Assembly: GCA_902801485.1 (NCBI GenBank)
Contig: CADCIP010000001.1
Span: 102,421-166,420, forward strand
Source of the DNA: an uncultured Bacteroidales bacterium
GTDB taxonomy: Bacteria; Bacteroidota; Bacteroidia; Bacteroidales; Bacteroidaceae
Length of the DNA: 64,000 bases
Direction of reading: 5' to 3'
Positions within the stretch are counted from its first letter, which is position 1, and every line of letters starts with the position of its first letter. Shown piece after piece: positions 42,470-51,372 of the stretch. A program made the translations under genes and the position numbers. A model generated the notes under the pieces. That model saw nothing but the letters and a program-made list of their open reading frames with translations, ran no database searches and was not told where the DNA came from.

Positions 42470-42502
42470 ACCTTATATAAATATTAATGAAAGAAAAATA
42501 AG

Positions 42503-45500
42503 TTAGTTGATTTTATATGTCAGATATTCTGTCGCATTCAAGTAGTCCATCAGTTTCTTGCTGACCCGATAGCATTTAGTTCTGGATTTCATGTGAAGGA
42601 CAGGAGCACTACCGCCACAGTAGATATTCCATTTTACGTCTATCGAAGCAACCGGCTTTCTGCTATCGTCAGGCTCCCGCTGCATTTCTTGAATGTGCTT
42701 GCTGAGTTCAGCCACATCATCGCTTTCCAGTCTGTTCGAATCAACAGTTATGGTAATGCTCTGTATCAGTTGATCTTTTACGTCGGCCAGAAACTCTATT
42801 TTTCCAATCTTTAACTCCATGACTTCTGGTCTGTATTGGCGTCCTTGCACCCTTCCTGTTATATACACCAGATTGCCTTGCTGCGTAAGGTACCCTTTCC
42901 ATTGAGCCCAATCGGTTCCAAACAAAGCTATTTCGGCCGAACCTGTATAGTCCTCTATCATAACGATTCCGTAGGGTTGGTTGGTTTTGGTTATACCCTG
43001 GCGTTTCAGTCCGGTCACTATTCCGCCTAGTCTTACTTCCTGATTTTCAAACGGGGCAAGGTCGTTCATCTGCTCCATGTGCAGATTACAGATACCGTTC
43101 AGGATAACGCTGTATTCGTCTAACGGATGTGCCGAGAGGTAAATTCCCACCAATTCACGTTCTTTGTTAAGGCGCTCCAGGTCGTTCCACCTTTCCGTCA
43201 CAGGTATAGGGGGCAAATGTCTGTCTATTGCCTCCATCCCGAAGAGAGAGAACTGCGCCTCCATTTTTGCTTGCTGGTACTGGGTGCCATATTTGGTCAG
43301 CGATTCAACAAAAAGTTCCCCTTTTGTATTGGGGGCAATAAACTGTTCACGGCTTATCTGGTTAGAGAATGTATCAAAGGCACCACTTAGGGCCAGACAT
43401 TCTATGCCGCTCTTCTTTACGGAAGGAATGGAAACACGCTCTACGAAGTCGTAGATATCCTTGTATTTGCCGTTCTTTTCTCTTTCCGAGATGATGGACG
43501 CGGCTGCGGCCTCTCCCAGTCCCTTGATACCATTCAACCCAAAACGGATTTGCTGTTTATCATTTACGCCAAAATCAGCATGAGATTCGTTAACGTCCGG
43601 GCCTAACACCTCTATCTTAAGATTCCTGCACTCGTCCAGCAACTTGGTTATTTCCTTAATATCATCCTTTCTTCTTGTCAGCAGGGCTGCCATGAACTCA
43701 GCAGGATAATGGGCTTTCAGGTAAGCCGTCTGATATGCCACCCAAGAATAACAGGCAGCATGCGACTTGTTGAATGCATAGGAAGCAAACTTCTCCCAGT
43801 CGCCCCAAATCTTATCCAGCACAGCCGGGTCATATCCTCTTTCCTTTCCGCCATTGATGAAGAGCGGCTTCATTTCATCTACAATATCCTTCTTTTTCTT
43901 ACCCATAGCCTTACGGAGCGCATCGGACTGGCCTCTGGTAAAGCCTGCCAGCAGACGACTCAGCAACATCACCTGCTCCTGGTAAACGGTGATGCCGTAA
44001 GTATCTTTCAGGTATTTCTCCATCACAGGGATATCATACGTAATTTCCTCAAGACCGTTTTTACGTCTGATAAAAGACGGGATATAATCCATTGGTCCGG
44101 GACGGTAGAGGGCATTCATGGCTATAAGGTCCTCGAAAACGGTTGGTTTCAACTCCTTCAGATACTTCTGCATACCAGCCGACTCGAACTGGAAGGTTCC
44201 TACCGTCAAGCCCTTCTGATACAACTGATATGTCAGTTCATCGTCAATGGGAATGTGGTCCAAGTCGATATCCACACCGTGGGCTTCCTTGATAACACGA
44301 CAAGCCTCCTTTAACTCCGAGAGCGTTTTCAGTCCCAGAAAGTCCATCTTGATAAGCCCCGTACTTTCTATAACATGTCCGTCGTACTGTGTAACAGCCG
44401 TCTTTCGGTCGGGAAAGTCGGGATCGTCAGCAGTTGAGATAGGTACATGATCCGAAATCGGGTCGCGGCAGATAATGAATCCGCAGGCGTGAATACCGGT
44501 CCCCCGAATCTGCCCCTCCAGTTGCTGGGCATATTTTATAGTATCAGCTTCTCTATAGTCAGGCGACGACTGAGCTAACTGCAGCTCAGGCGTACAGGAG
44601 ATGGCATTCTTCAGGTTCATCTTCATGCCGTCGGGCAGTCGGTCCGGTATGGCTTTACAAAGCGCATTACTTGTATCCAATGGCAAGTCCTCCACACGTG
44701 CCACATCCTTAATGCTGTTCTTGGTAGCCATCGTGCCATAGGTGATGATGTGCGCACAATTCTCATGCCCGTACTTATCCATTACCCATTGCAGCACCTT
44801 ACCACGTCCGTCATCCTCAAAGTCTGTGTCAATATCGGGCAATGAGATACGGTCGGGATTCAGAAAACGTTCAAAAAGCAGGTCATACTTTAGGGGATCC
44901 AGTTTGGTAATACCCAGACAATAGGCCACTACGCTACCGGCAGCAGAGCCACGGCCCGGTCCGACCCATACATCCAGCTCTTGTCGGGCAGAATTGATGA
45001 AATCCTGCACAATCAGGAAGTAACCAGGGAAACCCATCGTCTTCATGATATGCAACTCGAATCGGATGCGATCATCCACTTCCTTTTCCAATGGTTCTCC
45101 GTATATACGCCTGGCACCTTCGTATGCCAGTTTAGCCAGATAATCCGCCTCGAATTTTATTCTGTAAAGCTTATCGTAGCCGCCCAGTTTCTTTATTTTT
45201 TTCTCGCCCTCTTCCTTTGGAAGCGGGTTCTCGCCGTTCTCATCGCTGGTGAACTCTCGGAACAAATCTTCTTCTGAATACTTCTGCCTCCACTGCTCCT
45301 CTGTTCCAAAGTCTTCTGGTATGGGGAAGAAAGGCATAATAGGATCAGACTCCAGATTGTAAGTCTCCACCTTATCCAGAATCTCCACCGTATTGCTGAG
45401 CGCCTCGGGAATGTCGGCAAAGAGCTCATTCATTTCCTCCTTTGTCTTGAACCATTCCTGCTTGGTATATAGCATGTGCGGCTCCGATATTTTCTTGCCC

Positions 45501-46243
45501 GTTGACAAGCAGAGCAGACGCTCATGCGCATCGGCATCTTCCTGATTTACAAAATGACTGTCGTTGGAACAGATCAGTTTGATATTCAGCTCACGAGCTA
45601 TTTTTATCAGTTCGGCATTCGAAATCTGCTGCAAGGGGAACGTTTCCCTGTTAGCCGCCACATTAGGATCTTTCACCTCGTGACGCTGCAGTTCCAGATA
45701 ATAGTCTTCGCCAAAAACATCCTTAAACCATTGGGCCGACTGACGGGCCCCTTCCAAATCGCCTTTCAGGATTTTAGACGGCACTTCACCCGCTATGCAA
45801 GCCGAGCAGCAGATGATATCCTTGTGAAAACGCACCAGATCATCATGATCCGTTCTGGGCTTGGAATAAAAACCGTCCACCCAGGCACGGGAAACAAGCT
45901 TTATCAGGTTTCTGTAGCCGTTTTGGTTCTTGGCCAGTAGAATCAGGTGGTTACCGCTACGGTCGATGGTGGGATCGGACATCTGCTCCTTCTTGCGACG
46001 GGCCACATACACCTCGCAGCCAAAGATAGGCTTAAAGGGTTCCAACCCTTCTTTCTTCCTCTTTTTGTTAACAGAGTTGCAGCAGTCAAAGAAATCCTTT
46101 ACACCAAACATATTTCCGTGGTCGGTAAGTGCCATACCACGCATTTCGTTGCCGATGGCCTTTTCCACCATTTTCTGGATAGAAGCCTGACCGTCAAGCA
46201 AAGAATACTGGGAGTGAACGTGTAAATGTATAAAATCTTCCAT
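42503..46243 (-). CDS. dnaE: DNA polymerase III alpha subunit
   Basis: A 1246-residue replicative polymerase of the DnaE type. It begins MEDFIHLHVHSQYSLLDGQ, the PHP domain with the HxHSxYS metal motif. The catalytic palm shows the SLPDIDTDFED motif, and the finger and HhH regions follow (YAFNKSHAACYSWVAYQTAY, GLNGIKGLGEAAA). A C-terminal OB-fold (VRLGGIVTGLKRQGITKTNQ) and a tail domain complete it. No proofreading exonuclease is built in. Length is normal for Bacteroidota. Confidence 0.97.
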   Translation of the reverse strand: MEDFIHLHVHSQYSLLDGQASIQKMVEKAIGNEMRGMALTDHGNMFGVKDFFDCCNSVNKKRKKEGLEPFKPIFGCEVYVARRKKEQMSDPTIDRSGNHLILLAKNQNGYRNLIKLVSRAWVDGFYSKPRTDHDDLVRFHKDIICCSACIAGEVPSKILKGDLEGARQSAQWFKDVFGEDYYLELQRHEVKDPNVAANRETFPLQQISNAELIKIARELNIKLICSNDSHFVNQEDADAHERLLCLSTGKKISEPHMLYTKQEWFKTKEEMNELFADIPEALSNTVEILDKVETYNLESDPIMPFFPIPEDFGTEEQWRQKYSEEDLFREFTSDENGENPLPKEEGEKKIKKLGGYDKLYRIKFEADYLAKLAYEGARRIYGEPLEKEVDDRIRFELHIMKTMGFPGYFLIVQDFINSARQELDVWVGPGRGSAAGSVVAYCLGITKLDPLKYDLLFERFLNPDRISLPDIDTDFEDDGRGKVLQWVMDKYGHENCAHIITYGTMATKNSIKDVARVEDLPLDTSNALCKAIPDRLPDGMKMNLKNAISCTPELQLAQSSPDYREADTIKYAQQLEGQIRGTGIHACGFIICRDPISDHVPISTADDPDFPDRKTAVTQYDGHVIESTGLIKMDFLGLKTLSELKEACRVIKEAHGVDIDLDHIPIDDELTYQLYQKGLTVGTFQFESAGMQKYLKELKPTVFEDLIAMNALYRPGPMDYIPSFIRRKNGLEEITYDIPVMEKYLKDTYGITVYQEQVMLLSRLLAGFTRGQSDALRKAMGKKKKDIVDEMKPLFINGGKERGYDPAVLDKIWGDWEKFASYAFNKSHAACYSWVAYQTAYLKAHYPAEFMAALLTRRKDDIKEITKLLDECRNLKIEVLGPDVNESHADFGVNDKQQIRFGLNGIKGLGEAAAASIISEREKNGKYKDIYDFVERVSIPSVKKSGIECLALSGAFDTFSNQISREQFIAPNTKGELFVESLTKYGTQYQQAKMEAQFSLFGMEAIDRHLPPIPVTERWNDLERLNKERELVGIYLSAHPLDEYSVILNGICNLHMEQMNDLAPFENQEVRLGGIVTGLKRQGITKTNQPYGIVMIEDYTGSAEIALFGTDWAQWKGYLTQQGNLVYITGRVQGRQYRPEVMELKIGKIEFLADVKDQLIQSITITVDSNRLESDDVAELSKHIQEMQREPDDSRKPVASIDVKWNIYCGGSAPVLHMKSRTKCYRVSKKLMDYLNATEYLTYKIN

Positions 46244-46270
46244 TGTTGCTGCTTAATACCAATAATCGTA

Positions 46271-46278
46271 CAAATATA
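46271..46278 (-). promoter_or_regulatory. -7 box of dnaE
   Basis: On the minus strand TATATTTG matches TAnnTTTG, 27 bp before the dnaE ATG. The -33 is not clear. Confidence 0.6.
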
Positions 46279-46350
46279 GCGTTTTTTCCTGAAACGGAAA
46301 GTGCTATTCCCCCTTTTGTTGTAGAAAAAGCCAAAATTACCACAAAAGTT

Positions 46351-46381
46351 TTTGATAAATAACAAAATTGCCCTATCTTTG
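46351..46381 (+). promoter_or_regulatory. promoter of psd-pssA
   Basis: TTTG at 46351-46354, 19 bp, TATCTTTG at 46374-46381, then the psd ATG 21 bp downstream. Confidence 0.8.
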
Positions 46382-46402
46382 TGTCCAAAGTAAACAATCC
46401 CC

Positions 46403-47098
46403 ATGGGAAATAGACTAAAGAAACTAAAGAAAATAAAGAAGATAAGGTTACACCACGAAGGCACTCCCACCTTGGTGGTCAGCGCCATTCTTTTTCTGGC
46501 CGTCAGTGCCATCCTTCACCTCTTTTTTTCCAATCAGATACCATTCTACCTGTTTGCAGGAGTTAGCATCAGCATATACCTGATTCTTATCAATTTCTTC
46601 CAATGCCCCATCCGATGTTATGAAGGCGACACAGAGGGTATTGTCATTGCCCCCTGCGACGGGAAAGTGGTTGTGGTAGAGGAAGTAGAAGAAACCGAAT
46701 ATTTCCATGACAAACGCATCATGGTTAGCATCTTTATGAGTTTGTGGAATGTTCATGCCAACTGGATTCCCGTTGACGGTACCATAAAATTGGTCAGACA
46801 TTACGACGGCAACTTCCATAAGGCTTGGCTGCCAAAGGCCAGCGAGGAGAATGAACGTAGCACAATTGTGATAACCACGCCCGATGGGACAGATATTCTG
46901 GCTCGTCAGATTGCCGGAGCAATGGCACGCCGTATTGTCACCTACCCCCACGAGGGCGACTCATGCTTTATTGATGAGCATTTGGGATTCATCAAATTCG
47001 GATCTCGCGTAGATCTTTTCCTGCCCTTGGGAACAAAAATATGTGTAAAGTTGGGCGACAAGACTGTCGGCAACGAAACAATTATCGCCAAATTATGA
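46403..47098 (+). CDS. psd: phosphatidylserine decarboxylase proenzyme
   Basis: A 231-residue enzyme that makes phosphatidylethanolamine. It has two N-terminal transmembrane spans (about 23-41 and 46-65), then the catalytic domain: CDGKVV (Asp86), the NVHANWIP motif (His118), and the self-cleavage motif KFGSRVDLF, where processing between Gly200 and Ser201 creates the pyruvoyl group. This is the short archaeal/Bacteroidota type. It is followed by pssA, whose start overlaps its stop (ATGA). Confidence 0.96.
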   Translation: MGNRLKKLKKIKKIRLHHEGTPTLVVSAILFLAVSAILHLFFSNQIPFYLFAGVSISIYLILINFFQCPIRCYEGDTEGIVIAPCDGKVVVVEEVEETEYFHDKRIMVSIFMSLWNVHANWIPVDGTIKLVRHYDGNFHKAWLPKASEENERSTIVITTPDGTDILARQIAGAMARRIVTYPHEGDSCFIDEHLGFIKFGSRVDLFLPLGTKICVKLGDKTVGNETIIAKL

Positions 47099-47796
47099 TA
47101 AAGAATCTTCCCAACACCATAACCTGCTGTAATCTGATTAGTGGCTGTATTGCTACAGGATGTGCCTTCTATGGGCAATACCAATGGGCTGTACTGATGA
47201 TTGTAGTGGGTGCCGTATTCGATTTCTTCGACGGCATGACAGCTCGCCTTCTTGGTGTTTCTTCCCCCATAGGTAAGGAACTGGATTCTCTGGCCGATGT
47301 GGTAACGTTTGGCGTAGCCCCCAGTGCAATTGTCTTCTACCTCTTCCATCAGGTTCATTACCCCGAAATCCTGGCCCCCTTCAAGGATTTTATCCCCTAT
47401 ACCGCTTTTATTATGGCAGCCTTTTCTGCATTGCGGTTGGCCAAGTTCAACTTAGACGAGCGGCAGAGCAACCAGTTCATTGGTCTTCCCACCCCTGCTA
47501 ATGCACTCTTCTGGGGCTCACTGGTATTGGGGCAGCATGCTTTTTTGGTTTCACTCAAATTCAATGCGGTGTTCCTTTTCCTCTTCATGTTGCTTTTCTG
47601 CATGTTGCTGGTTTGCGAGGTTCCCATGTTGGCTCTAAAATTCAAAAACTTGAGTTGGGAAAAGAACAAGGTTAAATTCATCTTCATTTTGGGCTGCATA
47701 CCTTGCTTCCTTTTGGGTGCCAGCTGTTTTGCAGCCATCATTTTATGGTACGTAGCCCTGTCTATTCTTGCAGACGTAAAGGCAAGGCGCACCTGA
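47095..47796 (+). CDS. pssA: CDP-diacylglycerol-serine O-phosphatidyltransferase
   Basis: A 233-residue integral membrane enzyme that makes phosphatidylserine, the substrate of Psd. The CDP-alcohol phosphatidyltransferase motif is complete: [12 protein letters not shown]...GKELDSLAD. About seven transmembrane segments follow. The ATG at 47095 is chosen because it overlaps the psd stop as ATGA and starts with [16 protein letters not shown], the family beginning; an upstream ATG at 47041 lies inside psd. Confidence 0.95.
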   Translation: MIKNLPNTITCCNLISGCIATGCAFYGQYQWAVLMIVVGAVFDFFDGMTARLLGVSSPIGKELDSLADVVTFGVAPSAIVFYLFHQVHYPEILAPFKDFIPYTAFIMAAFSALRLAKFNLDERQSNQFIGLPTPANALFWGSLVLGQHAFLVSLKFNAVFLFLFMLLFCMLLVCEVPMLALKFKNLSWEKNKVKFIFILGCIPCFLLGASCFAAIILWYVALSILADVKARRT

Positions 47797-47844
47797 CAAA
47801 ACATACTTCCACACACTTTCTTTGCGAAGTCAACATTCAAATTT

Positions 47845-49569
47845 ATGCGAAAATCAAATTACGACAAGTTCCCCAGCACCCATACCGACGGTATGGCTAT
47901 TGTGGGCTGGGAGAAGATTGTATCCACATTAAATGAGCAATGGGCCGATGAACCGGTATGGGCCATCGACCTCTACACAGGCACTTACGAGGAAGATTTC
48001 CTTACAGCCTTTGCCAAGACTGGGCGAAAGATTATTAATACACGCTCGCTGATGAGGCCCGAGGAGGAAATCCGACAACTTACAGAACGTTTTATTACGG
48101 ACGATGTGCTGTTCGGCTATATGTCGAACGTAAGGCTGGAGGAATACTACGACAGTTTAAGAGTTCAAGAGTTCAAGAGTTCAAGAATCCAAGAGCCCTG
48201 TATCATCATCGGAACAGGGGCGGCATATATCGCAGAAAAACTCTCAACTCTCCCCTTGGCTTATGCCGATATGGCACGATGGGAGATTCAGCAACGGTTC
48301 CGCCGACACGAGGTGAAGGCACTGGGTATAGACAACAGTCAGGAGGAGCCTTCGCGACAGTACAAGCGCGGGTACTTTAACGACTGGAACATTGTGGACC
48401 GATACAAGGACGAACTGATGCAATCACATCGCATTCAGTACTGGATAGACAGCAACAATCGCTTGGAACCTAAGATGATTTCCGACCAGCAGTTCCGTCA
48501 GGGTATGGAGCGCACAGCTCGTAAGCCGTTCCGCGTGGTACCTTTCTTCGACCCCGCTCCCTGGGGCGGCCAGTGGATGAAGGAAGTCTGTGATTTACCT
48601 CGCGAAGAGCAGAACTACGGATGGTGCTTCGACTGCGTCCCCGAGGAGAACAGCCTCTATCTGAATCTGGACGGTGTGCTGGTGGAGTTCCCCTCGCAGG
48701 ATGTGGTACTGACGCACAGTCGCGAACTGTTGGGCGAGCAGGTTTGGGCACGCTTCGGAAAGAGCTTCCCCATCCGTTTCGATTTCCTCGATACCATGGG
48801 CGGCGGCAACCTGAGCCTTCAGGTTCATCCCACCAACGAATTTGCGCAGCGCGAGTTCGGTCTGCCTTATACGCAGGACGAGAGTTACTATCTGCTGGAT
48901 GCCGATGAGGATGCTGTGGTGTATCTGGGGCTCAAGGAAGATATAGATGAGAGGCAGATGATAAAAGACCTGAGGGCTGCTCAGAGGGGAGAGATCAGCT
49001 TCGATGCCGAGAAGTACGTAAATAAGTTCCCTGCCAAGAAGCATGACCATTACCTCATTCCCGCAGGTACCATCCATTGCAGCGGACACGACAGCATGGT
49101 ACTGGAGATTAGTTCTACACCCAGTATCTTCACTTTCAAACTGTGGGACTGGAACCGCTTGGGACTGGATGGCAAGCCCCGCCCCATCAACGTGGAGCGT
49201 GGCAAGCATGTTATCCAGTGGAACCGCACAACGGAGTGGGTGAACCGTAATATCCGCAACCACTTTGAAGTACTTTCCGATGAAGACGGCATCATGGAGG
49301 AACGTACAGGCCTGCATCCCAACGAGTTCATAGAGACACGTCGGCACACCTTCACACGGACAGTAGAGCACAACACCAACGGCGGGGTGAACGTACTGAA
49401 CTTGGCAGATGGCTACGAGGCTGTGGTGGAGAGTCCGGAAGGCAAGTTCGAACCCTTCACGGTGCATTATGCCGAGAGCTTCATCATCCCCGCCTGCATC
49501 GGTCGCTACACCATCACGCCTTTGGACGGTGAAGAGTGTAAAACCATAAAAGCTTATGTGAGAAAATAA
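47845..49569 (+). CDS. long phosphomannose isomerase-like protein (class I cupin)
   Basis: A 574-residue protein. The C-terminal 330 residues are a class I mannose-6-phosphate isomerase: LSLQVHPTNEFAQ (zinc His and Gln) and PAGTIHCSGHDSMVLEI (zinc His), with TPSIFTFKLWDWNR. The N-terminal about 230 residues (WAIDLYTGTYEEDFLTAF, GTGAAYIAEKL, RWEIQQRFRRHEVKALG) look like a degenerate P-loop or kinase-type domain and lack a clear Walker A. Class I enzymes usually have about 320-400 residues, so this is an extended form. An octanucleotide repeat inside (48157-48200) adds residues near 105-120. Nearby GH92, ROK kinase and MFS genes support a mannose role. Confidence 0.85.
   Translation: MRKSNYDKFPSTHTDGMAIVGWEKIVSTLNEQWADEPVWAIDLYTGTYEEDFLTAFAKTGRKIINTRSLMRPEEEIRQLTERFITDDVLFGYMSNVRLEEYYDSLRVQEFKSSRIQEPCIIIGTGAAYIAEKLSTLPLAYADMARWEIQQRFRRHEVKALGIDNSQEEPSRQYKRGYFNDWNIVDRYKDELMQSHRIQYWIDSNNRLEPKMISDQQFRQGMERTARKPFRVVPFFDPAPWGGQWMKEVCDLPREEQNYGWCFDCVPEENSLYLNLDGVLVEFPSQDVVLTHSRELLGEQVWARFGKSFPIRFDFLDTMGGGNLSLQVHPTNEFAQREFGLPYTQDESYYLLDADEDAVVYLGLKEDIDERQMIKDLRAAQRGEISFDAEKYVNKFPAKKHDHYLIPAGTIHCSGHDSMVLEISSTPSIFTFKLWDWNRLGLDGKPRPINVERGKHVIQWNRTTEWVNRNIRNHFEVLSDEDGIMEERTGLHPNEFIETRRHTFTRTVEHNTNGGVNVLNLADGYEAVVESPEGKFEPFTVHYAESFIIPACIGRYTITPLDGEECKTIKAYVRK
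48157..48200 (+). repeat. octanucleotide repeat inside the isomerase gene
   Basis: GTTCAAGA three times in perfect tandem, then ATCCAAGA. Three 8-bp units make 8 codons (VQEFKSSR/IQEP). A unit change would shift the frame of the remaining gene. Confidence 0.8.
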
Positions 49570-49605
49570 AAATAGATAAAATTATCACGAAATACTTGTC
49601 GATTC

Positions 49606-49637
49606 TTTGCTGTTTTCAAAAAAAACATTTATCTTTG
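49606..49637 (+). promoter_or_regulatory. promoter of the lipoprotein gene
   Basis: TTTG at 49606-49609, 20 bp, TATCTTTG at 49630-49637. Confidence 0.8.
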
Positions 49638-49680
49638 AACCGCGAGAAATACTTTTATTTAACTTTTAAACAGAAAAAAG

Positions 49681-50058
49681 ATGAAAAAGATTCAAACAGT
49701 GTTGCTCACTTTGCTAGTAGCATGCGTGGGAATGGCCGTACAGTCGTGCAAAAATGATGATATTCAACTCAAACGTTACTATCGTTGCGAAGGGTATATA
49801 GACTGTGTTAAAGGATATGAAGCAAAAGCCCAAGCGTTTAATAATGATCTTAATGCGGTCATGCAATCATTAACTAATCAGACAGCGAATGATGATTTAG
49901 TTAAGCAGAAAGTACAGACTGTAGTTGATAAATATAACAATGATGTGCTTTACGGTTATGTTGATTTGAAGGCTGGTGACACACAGGTTTCTGAATATAT
50001 GACAACCATTAAGAAGTACATTTTAACAGCTAATCCCCAATATCTTGCAAATAGATAA
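49681..50058 (+). CDS. small lipoprotein, function unknown
   Basis: A 125-residue protein with a lipoprotein signal (MKKIQTVLLTLLVACVGMAVQSC, lipidated Cys23). The mature part is helical (CVKGYEAKAQAFNNDLNAVM, KQKVQTVVDKYNND) with no recognised domain. Transcribed alone, from the promoter at 49606-49637 to the terminator at 50081. AT-richer than its neighbours (many AAT, GAT and TAT codons), which may point to a separate origin. Confidence 0.75.
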   Translation: MKKIQTVLLTLLVACVGMAVQSCKNDDIQLKRYYRCEGYIDCVKGYEAKAQAFNNDLNAVMQSLTNQTANDDLVKQKVQTVVDKYNNDVLYGYVDLKAGDTQVSEYMTTIKKYILTANPQYLANR

Positions 50059-50080
50059 AGGATTTGTTCATAAAAGAAAT

Positions 50081-50110
50081 GCTCAGGATCTTCGGTTCCT
50101 GAGCTTTTTT
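50081..50110 (+). terminator. Rho-independent terminator after the lipoprotein gene
   Basis: Perfect 8-bp stem GCTCAGGA/TCCTGAGC with an 8-nt loop holding TTCG, then six T. Confidence 0.9.
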
Positions 50111-50179
50111 CTTTTCGGCAAGGAAAAACCTTAGCTGAAAAAATAACCCGGAAGTTTTCCTTGCTACCGGTTTTTTTTA

Positions 50180-50187
50180 TACTTTTG
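50180..50187 (+). promoter_or_regulatory. -7 box of the ROK-GH92-MFS operon
   Basis: TACTTTTG at 50180-50187; the ATG is at 50274, so the leader is about 80 nt. The -33 element is degenerate. Confidence 0.55.
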
Positions 50188-50273
50188 CGAAGAAAACTAT
50201 TCTTTTTGCAGAATAATTTATAAATAAATATGAGATAGATGAAAATAATCTTCAACTAATAAAACCTGAAATT

Positions 50274-51368
50274 ATGACTAACGACAAAAAAATTGTGCTG
50301 ACGCTGGATGCCGGCGGAACGAACTTTGTGTTCTCAGCCATTTGCGACAATGAAGAGATTGTTGAGCCCGTACGCCTGAAGGCTGTAACAACCGATACCG
50401 AGGGCTGTCTGGCTACCTTGGTTCAGGGTTTCACTACCGTTAAGGAGAAACTGGATGTAGAGCCTGTAGCCATCAGTTTTGCCTTCCCCGGTCCTGCCGA
50501 TTATGAGCGTGGTGTGATTGGCGACCTGCCCAACTTCCCTTCCTTCCGCGGTGGTGTGGCACTCGGTCCGTATTTGGAGAGTGTGTTCGGAATTCCCGTT
50601 TATGTGAATAACGACGGCAACCTGTTTGCCTACGGCGAAGCACTGGCAGGAGCCCTTCCTCGAGTAAACAAGGCTTTAGAGGAGGCTGGCTGCAAGCGCC
50701 GTTATAAGAATATGGTAGGTATAACTTTGGGAACCGGATTCGGTTGCGGCGTGGTATTAGATAAGGTATTGCTGACAGGTGACAACGGTTGCGGCGGTGA
50801 TGTATGGTGTATGCGCAATGGCATGTATCCCTTTGTGATTGCCGAGGAGAGTGTCAGCATCCGTGCCGTCCGCAGGGTGTATGCCGAGATGTCGCACGAG
50901 CCAGTTGGCGACCTTACCCCCAAGGATATCGGTGATATTGCCAACGGAACCCGTCCAGGCAACATGAAGGCTGCTCAGGAGAGCTTCCGCCAGTTGGGGC
51001 AGGTTTGCGCAGCCGCTCTGGTGAATGTGCTCAACATCGTGGACGGGATCGTTGTTATCGGCGGCGGTTTGTCCCATAATTCCAAGTGGATTCTGCCCGG
51101 CATGATGGAGGAATTTGCCCGTCCCGCAGGAACCTTCACGGGCAATCTGCTCCCCACACTCCAGAGCGAGGTTTACAATTTCGAAGACCCCGAGCAGCGT
51201 GCTGCTTTCCTCGAAGATAAGGACATCTATGTCAATGTTCCCCACACCGACAAGAAAGTTCTTTACTGCGCTCAGCGTAAGGTCGCTGTCTGCATCTCAG
51301 AACTGGGAGCCAGCAAGGCCATCAACTTAGGTGCCTACAATTTTGCCCTGAATCAATTAAACAAATAA
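50274..51368 (+). CDS. ROK-family sugar kinase
   Basis: A 364-residue kinase of the ROK group: phosphate-1 loop LTLDAGGTNFVFSA at the N-terminus, AFPGPADYERGVIGDLPN, the catalytic Asp region VYVNNDGNLFAYGE, LGTGFGCGVVLD and the adenosine motif IGGGLSHNSKW. The HxCxxC zinc site of many ROK kinases is not seen; instead NGCGGDVWCMRNGM occurs at the same place. Because GH92 follows 4 bp later and a sugar MFS next, mannose is a likely substrate, though glucose cannot be excluded. It ends with a normal kinase C-terminus. Confidence 0.88.
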   Translation: MTNDKKIVLTLDAGGTNFVFSAICDNEEIVEPVRLKAVTTDTEGCLATLVQGFTTVKEKLDVEPVAISFAFPGPADYERGVIGDLPNFPSFRGGVALGPYLESVFGIPVYVNNDGNLFAYGEALAGALPRVNKALEEAGCKRRYKNMVGITLGTGFGCGVVLDKVLLTGDNGCGGDVWCMRNGMYPFVIAEESVSIRAVRRVYAEMSHEPVGDLTPKDIGDIANGTRPGNMKAAQESFRQLGQVCAAALVNVLNIVDGIVVIGGGLSHNSKWILPGMMEEFARPAGTFTGNLLPTLQSEVYNFEDPEQRAAFLEDKDIYVNVPHTDKKVLYCAQRKVAVCISELGASKAINLGAYNFALNQLNK

Positions 51369-51372
51369 TCTT

